From assembly GCF_024266705.1 (NCBI RefSeq), contig NZ_CP100757.1, positions 930,001 through 994,000 of the forward strand: a stretch of 64,000 bases of DNA, read 5' to 3'. Under the pieces are notes generated by a model. It worked only from the letters and a program-made list of their open reading frames with translations. It did no database searches and was not told where the DNA came from. Within the stretch, counting starts at the first letter, position 1; the number at the start of each line of letters is the position of its first letter. The position numbers and the translations under genes were made by a program. This document shows, piece by piece, positions 26,633 to 35,616 of the stretch. This DNA comes from Natrinema gelatinilyticum (GTDB taxonomy: Archaea > Halobacteriota > Halobacteria > Halobacteriales > Natrialbaceae).

Positions 26633-29600
26633 ATGCACTCTCTTCGAGTCCTTGTCGGGCGGTGGTCACGCCGTGACTGGTTCGCCGTCCTCGTCATTGC
26701 ATTCACCGTTGCCCTCCTCGTTGGGGCGACGCTCTTGGTTGTTGCTGCAGGCGAGCAAGCGACGACGTTGGCTGCCGATTTTGATTCGAATGCCACCGTC
26801 ACGTCGTACGACTCCATAGATGCAGCCCACGACGCAGCGGGGGCCGACGCGGTCGTTCTGCCGCTCGCGACTGCGATCAGTCCCGAGGGTGAGCACCATC
26901 GTGTCGTGGGAATTCCAGCTACATCATCGGCCGGTGTTGACCTCCCTACTCAACGAACAAATCCCGTCGGACCAAGTACGACGACAGCCACCTGGCGACT
27001 CGAGGGGACAAACGACTCGTTCGATCGCGCCGTCACGCCGGCTCCAGCAGCGACGTCATCGGATATTTTGCCGTCATCGTGGGTGCGAACGACGCCTGCC
27101 ACGCTCGAACAGCTCGGCCCAACAGGGGCGCTTGTTCTCATACCCGCCGAGGAACCGGCCGAGTCAGGCGGCACGCCGGTCGTCTCCGCCCTCGCGTTCT
27201 TCGTCAATGGGACGGCTGACGTCCTGGGCATCATTTGGAGTGGTATTGTCGTCGCTGGCGTGCTCGTTGCAGTTACGCTCTCGAGCGTTGTGCGGCTGAC
27301 GATCCGCGAGCGCGCACAGACGATTCGTGTGCTCAGGGCGACAGGGGCACCGCCGCGCCGGGTCCGCACTGCCCTGGCTCTCCGGGCTGGGCTACTTGTG
27401 GCGACTGGCGCTACGCTCGGCTATGCGATCGGTGTGATCGTTCCGAATGCGGCGGTAAATGTGGCAGTGGCTGCCGGCCTGCCCACGACACTCTCGGTAC
27501 AGCTGACTGCTGATGCTGTCGTCGGTATTGGTGCGCTCCTTGGCTTTCTAACACTGGTTGGGACAAGCGCTGGCTACGCTACTGCATGGGTCGCGACCCG
27601 CCAACCGCCGTTGCAGAATGGAACCGGGCATGACACTGCCAGCTCGACTGCCGCGTGGTGGTGCGTCGGCCCCGTGATATGCCAACACCTCCGGCCAATA
27701 GTGCTCTCCGCCCGAACGATTGGACCGACGACGGCGACGCTCTCGACGTTCGCCGTGATCGTCTTGCTTGTAGCTTCACTCGGGACCATCGGCGCCTCCT
27801 TCTCGACCGATGCGACGACGATCACTGAACCCGGTGTAGCGCATCCCATAAGTAGCCGGGTGCCGGCGAGCTATAGCGACGCGATTGCAGCACAGGCGGG
27901 CGCAGCCAGCCCCGAAATCTTGCTGTTCGGGAGCTATGACGGCCAGCCGTATCTCGCTCGCGGCGTTGAATACGAGGCGTTTGCCGCAGTTACCGGCGCA
28001 CAGATCGTCGAAGGTGAGCCGTCGACTGCACCCGACGAGGCCGTCATCGGCGCCGCTCTCGCGGAAACGCTCGATATCGCTCCCGGGGATGAACTGGCCC
28101 TCGGCGGAAGCACCGACGCGGCAGTGACACAGGTGACCGTCGTCGGCATGTATACGACGAATGGGCTCGCTGATCACCAGCTACTGGTCCCGCTGCCGAC
28201 AGCACGCCATCTCTCGAGGGTTGACGAGGGGTATGTCCACCTGGTCCGGACGACTGCACCACTCCAGCCAGGACCAGGTGGCTCTGCCACAGACACACTA
28301 ACCGTCATCGCCACCGACATCCCATCACATCTCCAAGCCGGCGAACCAGTCTCGGTCAATGTAACCGTCTGGAATCCAACAGACGACCGCGTCGAGCGAG
28401 CACTTACCGCGACGCTAGGTGACTCGCAGGTGACCCAGACCGTGTCGCTCGCCGCGCGCCAACAGCGGACGGTCACGCTATCCCTCCCCGCCCCCGTAGC
28501 GGGCAAATACACGCTCGTCGTCGATGGTACGGTCTATCCAGTGACTGTCGTCGAGACACCCCCGCTTGAGCTTACACCACTTCCGGCGACGGCACCGCCA
28601 GATGCGTCGCTCCGCCTCCGTGTTCGCGAGGCGACTGGGGCCCCCGTCGACAATGCGACAGTCAAAATCGGCGAATCTGTGACGGAAACGGACGCGAACG
28701 GAAGCACATGGCTCCAGACACCACACCAGGCAGGGACGTACCGCGTAACGGTGCGTGCAGACGGCCGCGAACGTACTCAGTCGATCCAGATCAGCGAGAC
28801 TCACCAGCCTCTGCCGGTTGCTCGCGGGATTGTCTCACCGCAATCGCCAACCATCCATACCCAACCCACTGTTGAGGTCACACTCACCAATCCCTGGAAC
28901 CGACCCCTCGAGGTGCCGATCACGATCGATGGGCCTGCGACGACGCAGCGATCGGAGAGCCGACTCGAGCCGGGCGAAACGACGACGCTCACAACACAGC
29001 TCCCCCATCGGCCACCCGGGGAGTACGTGGTCCGCGTCACGGCAGGGGGGCGGCAGCTCACGACCACTACCTATCAGGTCTCCGGCGACGAGCAAGTTGT
29101 CAGTGCCCTTGCGACGAGTGGGTACACCGGCGGCGGGGGACTTGGCTCCGCGATCACCTATGCGATTGGCAACCTTCAGGTGGTGCTCGGCGTGCTGGTG
29201 GCCCTCGCTGCTGTGACGGTGGTCGGCGCGACGAGTCTCGTTCTTGCCCGCGCCGTTCGTGCACAGCGCCATACTCTCGCCATCTATCGGGCGACGGGTG
29301 CGTCTCCACGGCGCATCCTCGCGCTGATCCTCAACGACGCGCTTCGCATTGGCGCGGTGGCCGCGATAGGAGCGTTCCTGCTTGCACTCGGCTTTCTCGA
29401 GGTCCTCGCCGCCGCCGGCCAGTTGACCGGATTTGGGATCACCCTCGATCCCCGTCCGACACTACAGCTTGCCGGCGCCGTTCTCGGTGGGGGACTCCTC
29501 TTAACGCTCCTCGCAGCGGTGATTGCGACTGTGCCGCTCGTCCGGACCCCACCCGCAGCCCTCCTGACAGCGTCACGACCACCATCACCTGACACGGCTG

Positions 29601-29704
29601 ATCCGATCCGGTCATCGTCACCTGCTGACCACGGGCGGTCTGGCTCTGGCGGCGATACGGCTCAGGAGTCGGACACTGCTCCGCTCTCAGAGGAGGAGAC
29701 TTAG
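26633..29704 (+). CDS. FtsX/MacB-type ABC exporter permease with internal Ig-like domains
   Basis: 1023 residues. TM1 at about 16-38, an external domain to about 185, three helices (200-330) with the FtsX-core pattern RERAQTIRVLRATGAPPRRV, another helix near 365-390, then a periplasm-facing MacB-like domain to about 545. Residues 555-830 insert beta-sandwich domains: CARDB-like (SVNVTVWNPTDDRVERALTA), carboxypeptidase-regulatory-like (VREATGAPVDNATVKIG) and a second CARDB-like (VEVTLTNPWNRPLEVPITI). Three last helices (845-985) repeat the core pattern HTLAIYRATGASPRRILALI. The tail is acidic. It belongs with the ATPase at 32964, from which a transposon now separates it, and probably with the permeases at 39470 and 40702. 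It would move lipoproteins or lipids, or assemble surface structures. Confidence 0.83.
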   Translation: MHSLRVLVGRWSRRDWFAVLVIAFTVALLVGATLLVVAAGEQATTLAADFDSNATVTSYDSIDAAHDAAGADAVVLPLATAISPEGEHHRVVGIPATSSAGVDLPTQRTNPVGPSTTTATWRLEGTNDSFDRAVTPAPAATSSDILPSSWVRTTPATLEQLGPTGALVLIPAEEPAESGGTPVVSALAFFVNGTADVLGIIWSGIVVAGVLVAVTLSSVVRLTIRERAQTIRVLRATGAPPRRVRTALALRAGLLVATGATLGYAIGVIVPNAAVNVAVAAGLPTTLSVQLTADAVVGIGALLGFLTLVGTSAGYATAWVATRQPPLQNGTGHDTASSTAAWWCVGPVICQHLRPIVLSARTIGPTTATLSTFAVIVLLVASLGTIGASFSTDATTITEPGVAHPISSRVPASYSDAIAAQAGAASPEILLFGSYDGQPYLARGVEYEAFAAVTGAQIVEGEPSTAPDEAVIGAALAETLDIAPGDELALGGSTDAAVTQVTVVGMYTTNGLADHQLLVPLPTARHLSRVDEGYVHLVRTTAPLQPGPGGSATDTLTVIATDIPSHLQAGEPVSVNVTVWNPTDDRVERALTATLGDSQVTQTVSLAARQQRTVTLSLPAPVAGKYTLVVDGTVYPVTVVETPPLELTPLPATAPPDASLRLRVREATGAPVDNATVKIGESVTETDANGSTWLQTPHQAGTYRVTVRADGRERTQSIQISETHQPLPVARGIVSPQSPTIHTQPTVEVTLTNPWNRPLEVPITIDGPATTQRSESRLEPGETTTLTTQLPHRPPGEYVVRVTAGGRQLTTTTYQVSGDEQVVSALATSGYTGGGGLGSAITYAIGNLQVVLGVLVALAAVTVVGATSLVLARAVRAQRHTLAIYRATGASPRRILALILNDALRIGAVAAIGAFLLALGFLEVLAAAGQLTGFGITLDPRPTLQLAGAVLGGGLLLTLLAAVIATVPLVRTPPAALLTASRPPSPDTADPIRSSSPADHGRSGSGGDTAQESDTAPLSEEET

Positions 29705-29968
29705 CAGTTGTTGGCAACGTGATCTACGTTATTCAGGTCGACCGGCACGGACACTGCGAGATCGGCACCGATTATCGCCTGTTGATGGCATACTGATCAA
29801 AGAGCCGCTTCTGGAACACATAGGTCATTATTGTGCTAATGATTAGCTGTAATTGAGGGCGCTAAGCCCCCTTCCTCAGCGAGCGAAGCGATCAGAGAGG
29901 GGATACAGCGCCGCTCGTTTTTCATATACTCTACTACGGCAGGCCCACAGGCCCACGTTCCGCAAGAC

Positions 29969-29997
29969 TTATGCGCATTTATGCGCATAATACGCAT
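29969..29997 (+). promoter_or_regulatory. Repeated TATGCGCAT sites, candidate operator of the RHH protein
   Basis: TTATGCGCATTT is followed by the perfect 12-base palindrome TTATGCGCATAA (29979-29990) and a half-site TACGCAT, all within 30 bases of the GTG start at 30001. Direct and inverted repeats at this spacing are how ribbon-helix-helix autorepressors bind. The small protein encoded next is of that type, so autoregulation of the tnpB operon is likely. Confidence 0.55.
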
Positions 29998-30000
29998 GTC

Positions 30001-30123
30001 GTGAGACGGAAGAATATCACCATTCGAGAGGACCAAGCCAAGTGGGTAGAGGAGAACCACCTGAACCTCTCGTCGTTCGTCCGTGGTCAACTTGACGAAC
30101 TTATTGAGGAGCGCGAGAGCTGA
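30001..30123 (+). CDS. 40-residue ribbon-helix-helix-like protein preceding tnpB
   Basis: GTG start at 30001; an ATG at 29996 is out of frame and stops at once. The sequence begins MRRKNITIREDQAKWVEE and contains NLSSFVRGQLDELIEERES: a beta strand, then two helices, the RHH layout. It overlaps the tnpB start (TGATG). Similar small ORFs precede tnpB in haloarchaeal elements; a role as repressor of transposon expression is inferred. Confidence 0.7.
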   Translation: MRRKNITIREDQAKWVEENHLNLSSFVRGQLDELIEERES

Positions 30124-30479
30124 TGTACTACGCCTACAAGTATTGTCTCGAGCCGTCCGACGCCCAACGCGAGGAGTTGGACCGCCACCGCGACGTTTGT
30201 AGGCAACTGTACAATCATGCACTCTACCGCTTCGACCAAATCCCCGAGAGCGCAGGCACGCTCAATCAGCGTGTCCGGTCCATCCGTGACGAAATTCCGT
30301 CTCTGAAAGACTGGTGGGATGGCCTCACGGACGTGTACTCAACAGTTCTGCAAACAGCGGTCATGCGAATCGAGCAGAACGTCAAGTCGCTCGGGGGACT
30401 CAAGCAGAACGGCTACGGCGTCGGCCAACTCACGTGGAAGCCACCGCGCGAGTTCCGCAGTTTCACGTACAACCAGTCT

Positions 30480-31880
30480 CAGTACCTCACAAAGCATCCT
30501 CAGCTAACTGACGTTGGAGCGTGAGTTACCGACGAACCAGAGGCCGAATTTGTGCTGTGAAGATCTATTCCTACGATAAGAGATGGGAAGCCGTCGCAGT
30601 CGGCGGCGATCAGCCGCCGACGCGACGGTGTTGCCACTAATCGGGAGGGCGTACTCGGTCACCAGTTACCGGCGGAAGCGGTCATCCGGTGGCCGATTCG
30701 CGGGGACGGCCCGACGCGCTGCGAGGGCCGTCCACGCTGCCCGAGTCACCATGTCGACGAACTCCTCGAAGGGCCACCACCAGAGGCGACGCCCGCCACG
30801 GCGGGGCGTCGCCACGTACTCCCAGTGCAAGTACCGCCAGACGTTCTGGAGCAGGAGACTCAACACAACGAACAGCAGTCGTCTCGCCGGATCTTGCGTC
30901 GTCGTTGAGATGATCGTTGATTCGGTGAGGCGGTAGCTCGCTTCGATCCCGAAGCGTTTGCTGTAGTGGGATCGAGCCTGGCGAGGTTCATTGACAAACG
31001 GCGCGTCGACGGCGTAGCCGTGACGCGCCACTCCATGCTCACCGTACCGCCCGTTCTTGCAGGTACAATCGATCATCACCGGGAATTCGACGGTCCACTC
31101 GTTCTCGCCATAGGACGTCGTGAGATCGTGAGTGATCTCACGACTCCAGCCCGTGCTTAGTTCGTTCTTGATTTTGCTGCCCCACTTGATCACCGGAACG
31201 ATGTACGCGAAATTGTGTGCCTGGAGTAACGTGAGACACTTGCTGTCGTAGAAGCCGCTGTCGAGATAGACCGCTTTGACGTCAAAATCGAAGTTGTTGA
31301 GCAGTCCAAGGAACTCAGCGAGGACGTCGCTGGCGGTGTCGCCGTCGGTGAGACGGCGCACCGCCAAGGTGTATCGCTTGTTGTTCACACGTGCGTAGAG
31401 TGTGGCATAAGCATGGAACGCAGTTGTTCCTGCTTTGGCCTCGCTGTAGTAGAGGCCGTTAGTCTCGTCTTCGTCACCGTAGTAGGGCCGCAGGTGGAGG
31501 TCTGTGACGACCTCCACCTGCTGAGGGAGCGTTTCGAGGACATCTTGTTGGAGAAGCGTGTTTCCGGTTGATTCGACCGTTTCAAGGTCGAACTTGGTGC
31601 GCAAGTGATAGAGAACGTCGTTGCCAGAGGGCGCGTCCTCACTCTTCTCGCAAAGCGATGAGATCGAGGTCCCGTCGGCGGTCGCGCCGACGAGGACCTC
31701 GAAAATGTCCTCTGGGTCGATTTCAGCGTTCTCTCCGAGGTCAAGCGTAAACGCACCGGTGAGACCGTTGACGAGAAAGTTAAGGAGCTGGTCTTCGTGG
31801 ATGTCACTGTCCGCTTGCTCTGTTTGTTTAGGCACAACTCAGCAAGCGGACTTCTCAACTAACGGCTTTGTGAAGTACTG
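30480..31880 (-). mobile_element. Complete ISH3-family insertion sequence, 1401 bp
   Basis: Terminal inverted repeats CAGTAC(C/T)TCACAAAG are at 30480 and (reverse) 31880. The 5-bp direct repeat AGTCT flanks it at 30475-30479 and 31881-31885. It carries one transposase on the minus strand. The perfect flanking duplication shows a simple, fairly recent transposition. Confidence 0.93.
30666..31835 (-). CDS. ISH3-family (IS4-like DDE) transposase
   Basis: 389 residues. The DDE triad can be placed at Asp in VVTDLHLRPYYGDED, Asp in VKAVYLDSGFYDSKCL and Glu in KRFGIEASYRLTES, which corresponds to the Y-(2)-R-(3)-E region of IS4-like enzymes. The N-terminal helical part contains IHEDQLLNFLVN. Intact, so it may drive its own movement and that of remnants such as 22290-22462. 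Confidence 0.92.
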   Translation of the reverse strand: MPKQTEQADSDIHEDQLLNFLVNGLTGAFTLDLGENAEIDPEDIFEVLVGATADGTSISSLCEKSEDAPSGNDVLYHLRTKFDLETVESTGNTLLQQDVLETLPQQVEVVTDLHLRPYYGDEDETNGLYYSEAKAGTTAFHAYATLYARVNNKRYTLAVRRLTDGDTASDVLAEFLGLLNNFDFDVKAVYLDSGFYDSKCLTLLQAHNFAYIVPVIKWGSKIKNELSTGWSREITHDLTTSYGENEWTVEFPVMIDCTCKNGRYGEHGVARHGYAVDAPFVNEPRQARSHYSKRFGIEASYRLTESTIISTTTQDPARRLLFVVLSLLLQNVWRYLHWEYVATPRRGGRRLWWWPFEEFVDMVTRAAWTALAARRAVPANRPPDDRFRR

Positions 31881-32785
31881 AGTCTGGCTTCAAGCTCGAC
31901 AAGAAGGGCGGCCAGACTGTGCTGTCACTCTCGAAACTCGCGGACATACCGATCCGCCTCCACCGAGAGATTCCCGACAGCGTCGCACTCAAGCAGGTCA
32001 CGCTCAAGAAGGAGCCGACCGGCGAGTGGTTCGCCACCTTCGGTATTGAAGTCGATCGAGAGCCACCGCAAAAGCCCGACCCGCCGAAGAACGCCGTCGG
32101 CATCGACGTGGGCATCCTCAAATACGCCCACGACACCGACGGCCACGCCGTCGAATCACTCGATCTCTCGGACGAACGCGACCGACTCGAGCGAGAGCAA
32201 CGAACGCTCTCGCGGAAAGAGCACGGGTCGAACAACTACGAGAAACAACGCCGTCGCGTGGCCGAATGCCACGCCGACCTGAAGAACAAGCGCCGAGATT
32301 TCTTGCACAAACTCTCGGCGTACTACGCCCGAGAGTACGACCTCGTGGCGGTCGAAGACCTTGACGCGAAAGGTCTTGTCGAACTCGACGGCAACTCTCG
32401 GAACCGTGCTGGAGCGGCGTGGGGGACGTTCCTCCGGATGCTCGAGTACAAGTGCGAACGCGAAGGGGCGCACTTCGTGGCTGTTGATCCGGCCGGGACG
32501 ACCAAAGCGTGTGCGGCCTGTGGCGTTTCGACCGACAAACCGTTGTGGGTCCGCGAACACTCCTGTCCCTCCTGTGGCTTCACCGCCGACAGGGACTGGA
32601 ACGCAGCGTGGAACATTCTTTCTCGCGGTATCACGCAGTTAGGAGCGGGACGCTCCGAATCACCGCCTGTGGAGACTGCGCTCCCTCCGGGAACCACGTC
32701 GGTTCCTGCAAAGCGCGTCATGGAAGCAGGAAGCCCCACCCTCAAGCGCGAGCCGTCAGGCGAGCCGTAGGGTGGGGTAGTTCAC

Positions 32786-32945
32786 AGTATGACCTTCTGC
32801 GACCGGGGAAGGAGCTTGAGGTACTGGCGTCTGCGTTTGCGTCGCCCGGTTCGGACTTGTTCGTTGTCTACGGGCGACGCCAAGCCCCCTCACCAAGCGA
32901 GGACCGGGGTGGCCCGAGCGCGGTAGGGTGGGGGTAGCTCGCATT
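32786..32945 (+). repeat. Second right-end-like tail downstream of the tnpB element
   Basis: After the right end at 32785 there is another stretch ending CCGAGCGCGGTAGGGTGG then GGTAGCTCGC, close to the MITE right ends (ACCAAGCGAGG...CCGAGCGCGG). It may be the scar of an earlier related element, on which the present one landed, or a duplicated right end. Confidence 0.55.
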
Positions 32946-32963
32946 ACAAACAACTGTTAAGTC

Positions 32964-33653
32964 ATGCCGTTCGAACATACCGCTGTGGACGGAACCGATC
33001 CAGTGCTAGCCGCAGAGGGGGTCTCGGTGCACCGTGACGGACAACGCATCCTCGAGGAGGTCACGCTCTCGGTTCCGACCGGCTCAAGGGCGCTCGTGCG
33101 CGGTCCAAGCGGGGCCGGCAAAACGACCCTCTTTTCGATCCTGGGGCTACTCGATCTGCCCGATTCCGGCCGAGTGGTTGTCGATGGGACCGACGCCACT
33201 ACGCTCTCGGAGCGCCGTCGGGCTCGACTCCGGCGGGACACAATCGGCTTCGTGTTTCAGGATTTCCAGCTGATTCCGGACCTGACGGCCCGCGAAAATG
33301 CGCTAGTGCCCCAGACGCATAGCGGCCCGCGCGACGAGGCGTGGATCGATGAACTGCTCACACGGCTCGGGATTGCACATCAGGCGGACCAATATCCGGC
33401 GACCCTCAGCGGAGGTGAAAAGCAACGGGTGGCGATTGCACGTGCGCTGGCGAACCGCCCGGCCGTCATCCTGGCCGACGAGCCAACCGGGCAACTCGAT
33501 CCCGACACGACCGCCAACGTCATCGAGCTGTTAATCGGCCTGCACGAGTCCGCCGAGACCGCTCTTGTGACGATCAGTCACGATCCGGCGCTCGAGTCAG
33601 TCTTTGACCGGACGGTCACACTTCAGGATGGGCGTCTGCACAGCCACTACTGA
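32964..33653 (+). CDS. LolD/MacB-type ABC ATPase
   Basis: 229 residues. Walker A GPSGAGKTTL at about 47-56, Q-loop FVFQDFQLIPD, signature LSGGEKQRVAIARAL, Walker B VILADEPTGQLD and H-loop TISHDP. The sequence is of the small LolD/FtsE/MacB exporter class, with no membrane domain. It is the energy subunit for the permease at 26633, from which the TnpB element separates it, and presumably for the two opposite-strand permeases. Confidence 0.92.
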   Translation: MPFEHTAVDGTDPVLAAEGVSVHRDGQRILEEVTLSVPTGSRALVRGPSGAGKTTLFSILGLLDLPDSGRVVVDGTDATTLSERRRARLRRDTIGFVFQDFQLIPDLTARENALVPQTHSGPRDEAWIDELLTRLGIAHQADQYPATLSGGEKQRVAIARALANRPAVILADEPTGQLDPDTTANVIELLIGLHESAETALVTISHDPALESVFDRTVTLQDGRLHSHY

Positions 33654-33942
33654 TGATCTCGAACTCCTTTCGGATGTGAACGCGGTCGCGGTATATCTGC
33701 TGCTCGTCGACGTTGACCCAGATACGTTCCTGCTCGAGAACCCGAGCGTCGTCGTCGAAATTGTGTTCGTCCGGTCTGAGTCGACCGTCGGAATGCATGG
33801 CGTAGCGTCGGGTCGTCCCATCGGCATAGTGATTCACTCGGATCGTCCACTGATCGCCCCAGCGTTCGCGAGCGATCTGTTCGAGAGCCTCGTACTCGTC
33901 GACGTCGACCTGGTCCTGGACGTCGTCGCGATTGCCAGTCAT
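33616..33942 (-). CDS. Hypothetical acidic protein
   Basis: 108 residues. A tryptophan-containing N-terminal part (EYEALEQIARERWGDQWTIRVN) is followed by a mixed beta part with HYADGTTRRYAMHSDG. I do not recognise the family. Its end overlaps the ATPase end by 38 bases on the opposite strand. Its ATG overlaps the TGA of the preceding small gene by four bases, so the two are probably one unit. Confidence 0.65.
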   Translation of the reverse strand: MTGNRDDVQDQVDVDEYEALEQIARERWGDQWTIRVNHYADGTTRRYAMHSDGRLRPDEHNFDDDARVLEQERIWVNVDEQQIYRDRVHIRKEFEIISSGCADAHPEV

Positions 33943-34118
33943 GGCTCGACCTCATCGTCGCTCGGCATTCCGGTCAGAAGGCACCTCGCTCTGGTCAGAA
34001 TGTCCGCTTGCGCCCTCCGTTTGGTAAGAGACTTCTCCTGTTCGACGTAGCGTACGAGCTCCCGCTTTTCTTCGCGATCGGCGATGGGTGTCTTCTTCTC
34101 GTTGCGTAGTCGTTGCAT
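33939..34118 (-). CDS. Small coiled-coil-like protein
   Basis: 59 residues from the ATG at 34118, with the open frame running further up (FVLYAEYEQEVQELRQN) but without a clear earlier start. It is rich in Lys/Glu/Arg with heptad-like spacing, and the tail is acidic. It overlaps the next gene as ATGA, which supports it being real. Function unknown. Confidence 0.5.
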   Translation of the reverse strand: MQRLRNEKKTPIADREEKRELVRYVEQEKSLTKRRAQADILTRARCLLTGMPSDDEVEP

Positions 34119-34225
34119 ATTCTGGCGTAATTCTTGTACCTCCTGTTCGTATTCGGCGTATAGTACGAATGCAGAGAGTATCGGAACCCGCTTGCAAAAT
34201 AATTCACCGACACGTCTCTATGTAT

Positions 34226-34429
34226 TCACTGCTCGACGGGAAATGCGATCTCTGTAGTTGCTCGGTATTCGACGATTTCACCGTCCTCGACCTTCGCAGT
34301 CCATTTTTCGACATCGACACCATGGATTTCATGAACGGTCTCGTTCGCTTCTCGAACAGCCTCACGGGCCGCTTCCTCCCAGGATTCCTCTGAGGTACCG
34401 AGTACTTTGATGACTTTTACAGCGGACAT
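34226..34429 (-). CDS. Dodecin (flavin-binding)
   Basis: 67 residues, the normal dodecin length. Landmarks: VIKVLGTSEESWEEAAREAV and the final strand EYRATTEIAFPVE, with the conserved Trp region (VDVEKWTAKVEDGEIVEYR). Dodecins form hollow dodecamers that store riboflavin or lumichrome in haloarchaea. Stands alone. Confidence 0.93.
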   Translation of the reverse strand: MSAVKVIKVLGTSEESWEEAAREAVREANETVHEIHGVDVEKWTAKVEDGEIVEYRATTEIAFPVEQ

Positions 34430-34517
34430 AGCAGTATTCGTACCGCGATCTAGGTTTTAGTTCTTTCACACCCCATACCATGCATTCACTAATTTTGGAA
34501 TTTATTCCTATACTGGT

Positions 34518-34616
34518 TCAGTGGGCGGTCCATTTCCCGTCTATGGGAATGTCCGCTCCGGTGACGTACGATGCCTCATCTGCTGCGAGGAAGGAGGCAA
34601 CTTCCTCTGACCTGTT
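34518..34616 (-). pseudogene. C-terminal fragment of a short-chain dehydrogenase gene
   Basis: On the minus strand the frame reads EEVASFLAADEASYVTGADI then PIDGKWTAH-stop. This is the universal SDR terminus (EEVA..., FLAS..AS.YVTG..., VDGG). No SDR body lies upstream; a different plus-strand frame takes over. It is a gene scrap left by rearrangement. Confidence 0.75.
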
Positions 34617-34642
34617 TCGCCGACGCTCCCGCGCTCCATGAG

Positions 34643-34933
34643 GTGCCTGGGTTCAGTCAGGCGGTCGTCGCCTATGGAAAGACAACCCTCGAAGAGGCTA
34701 CATCCAAGCTTCTCGACGAACGAGTCGAGGAATATCTCTCCGACGAGTTCGCCCTGGATGATCTGGGTGAAGGTCTCGAAGCTCTCGAGTGCCGACTTAC
34801 TGCCGAGGGTGAGCCAGCAATGTCTGTTGATACGTGGGAGAGGACGCCAGCGCAGGATCAACACGAACTACTCGCGGCCCGCCTCAAGACCCTCCGCGAG
34901 GCGACCGAGTCGGACGACGCGAATCGGTGTTAG
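34643..34933 (+). CDS. Possible gene or gene fragment, function unknown
   Basis: The open frame has haloarchaeal codon use from about 34643 (GTG) to TAG at 34933, reading FSQAVVAYGKTTLEEATSKL, then an acidic helix and MSVDTWERTPAQ. The start is uncertain: it abuts the SDR scrap, so the true N-terminus may be lost. The ATG at 34820 would give only a 37-residue product. No family recognised. Confidence 0.4.
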   Translation: MPGFSQAVVAYGKTTLEEATSKLLDERVEEYLSDEFALDDLGEGLEALECRLTAEGEPAMSVDTWERTPAQDQHELLAARLKTLREATESDDANRC

Positions 34934-34944
34934 TGGTGATCGTG

Positions 34945-35385
34945 ATGACAGCTCAGAACGATGCCGCGGAATACGTCCTCACACATCCAATCCTGACGGG
35001 GCGGATCTGTACGCCGTTCGGCGATTTCGAGGGTATCAGCGGCGAGATCCCCGTCGATGACTACGATGTGGCATCGGCGCTCATCCGTGATTACAGCGCG
35101 GAGTGGCCAAATGGCGATCCGCACCCAGACCGGGAACCGGAGTCGCTCGATATGGTAACGGACCCGCAGCTGGCCGCGTTCGATCCGAAATACGACGAGG
35201 CACAGTCCGCCACGTGCAAGGAGATCCGTGATACGTACGAGATGCTCGTCGCGGAGGGGCTCGAGGACGAGGCCGAGACAATTCGGTTCCCGGAACTCTA
35301 CTCGGGCGAGTTCCCGAGGGGTGAGTCCAAACAACAACGGATCGCTCGTCGGTTGGCGAAGAAGCACCTGCCGGAATGGTGGTGA
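34945..35385 (+). CDS. Hypothetical acidic protein
   Basis: 146 residues from the ATG at 34945. It begins MTAQNDAAEYVLTHPILTGR and continues with YDVASALIRDYSAEWPNGDP; the C-terminus is basic (SKQQRIARRLAKKHLPEWW). Codon use is typical of the genome. No family recognised; it may be a plasmid-type protein. Confidence 0.6.
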   Translation: MTAQNDAAEYVLTHPILTGRICTPFGDFEGISGEIPVDDYDVASALIRDYSAEWPNGDPHPDREPESLDMVTDPQLAAFDPKYDEAQSATCKEIRDTYEMLVAEGLEDEAETIRFPELYSGEFPRGESKQQRIARRLAKKHLPEWW

Positions 35386-35440
35386 TCGGGATCTGACAAT
35401 ATGCTGTCGAGTGTACTTTATTTCCGTGGAGTTCCTTCCT

Positions 35441-35578
35441 ATGGCGATTATGGATGTTCCCTGTCCTGAGTGTCTGTCTGTTTCCTGTATAGTGATCGCT
35501 CGGGAAATCACTGAAGATGGATCACAAACGACATTTGAATGCGATAGCTGTGGGTATATCTGGGACGTACTATTCTGA
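35441..35578 (+). CDS. 45-residue zinc-ribbon protein
   Basis: ATG at 35441 preceded by TCCTTCCT. Two CxxC knuckles are present: VPCPECLSVSC and FECDSCGYIWD. The size and pattern fit the many small zinc-finger proteins of haloarchaea, some of which affect biofilm formation and motility. The role of this one is unknown. Confidence 0.65.
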   Translation: MAIMDVPCPECLSVSCIVIAREITEDGSQTTFECDSCGYIWDVLF

Positions 35579-35616
35579 TCAATCTCGCCAGTACGCCGGC
35601 AGTGCGGGGTGGTAGC

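Larger units (their letters stand above)
30123..32770 (+). pseudogene. tnpB: tnpB (IS605 OrfB / RNA-guided nuclease family), split by an ISH3-family element
   Basis: The 5' part is 30123-30479 (MYYAYKYCLEPSDAQREELD..., up to FTYNQS) and the 3' part is 31886-32770 (GFKLDKKGG onward). Joined across the insertion the frame is continuous. RuvC residues are present: Asp in VGIDVGILKYA, Glu in AVEDLDAKGL, Asp in DRDWNAAWNIL. The zinc ribbon CAACG...CPSCG is intact. So the only visible defect is the inserted element; precise excision would restore it. As it stands no full protein is made. A GC-rich tail follows, VPAKRVMEAGSPTLKREP, shared with the MITEs. Confidence 0.88.
29845..32785 (+). mobile_element. 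IS200/IS605-type (tnpB-only) element, disrupted by an ISH3-family insertion
   Basis: Left end AGCTGTAATTGAGGGCGCT at 29845, right end GTAGTTCAC at 32785; no tnpA is present. Contents: a 40-residue ribbon-helix-helix ORF, then tnpB overlapping it (TGATG). An element of 1401 bp plus a 5-bp duplication splits tnpB at 30479. Without the insertion the element would be about 1.54 kb. It sits between an ABC permease and its ATPase, probably breaking an operon. MITEs A, B and C share both ends. Confidence 0.85.
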
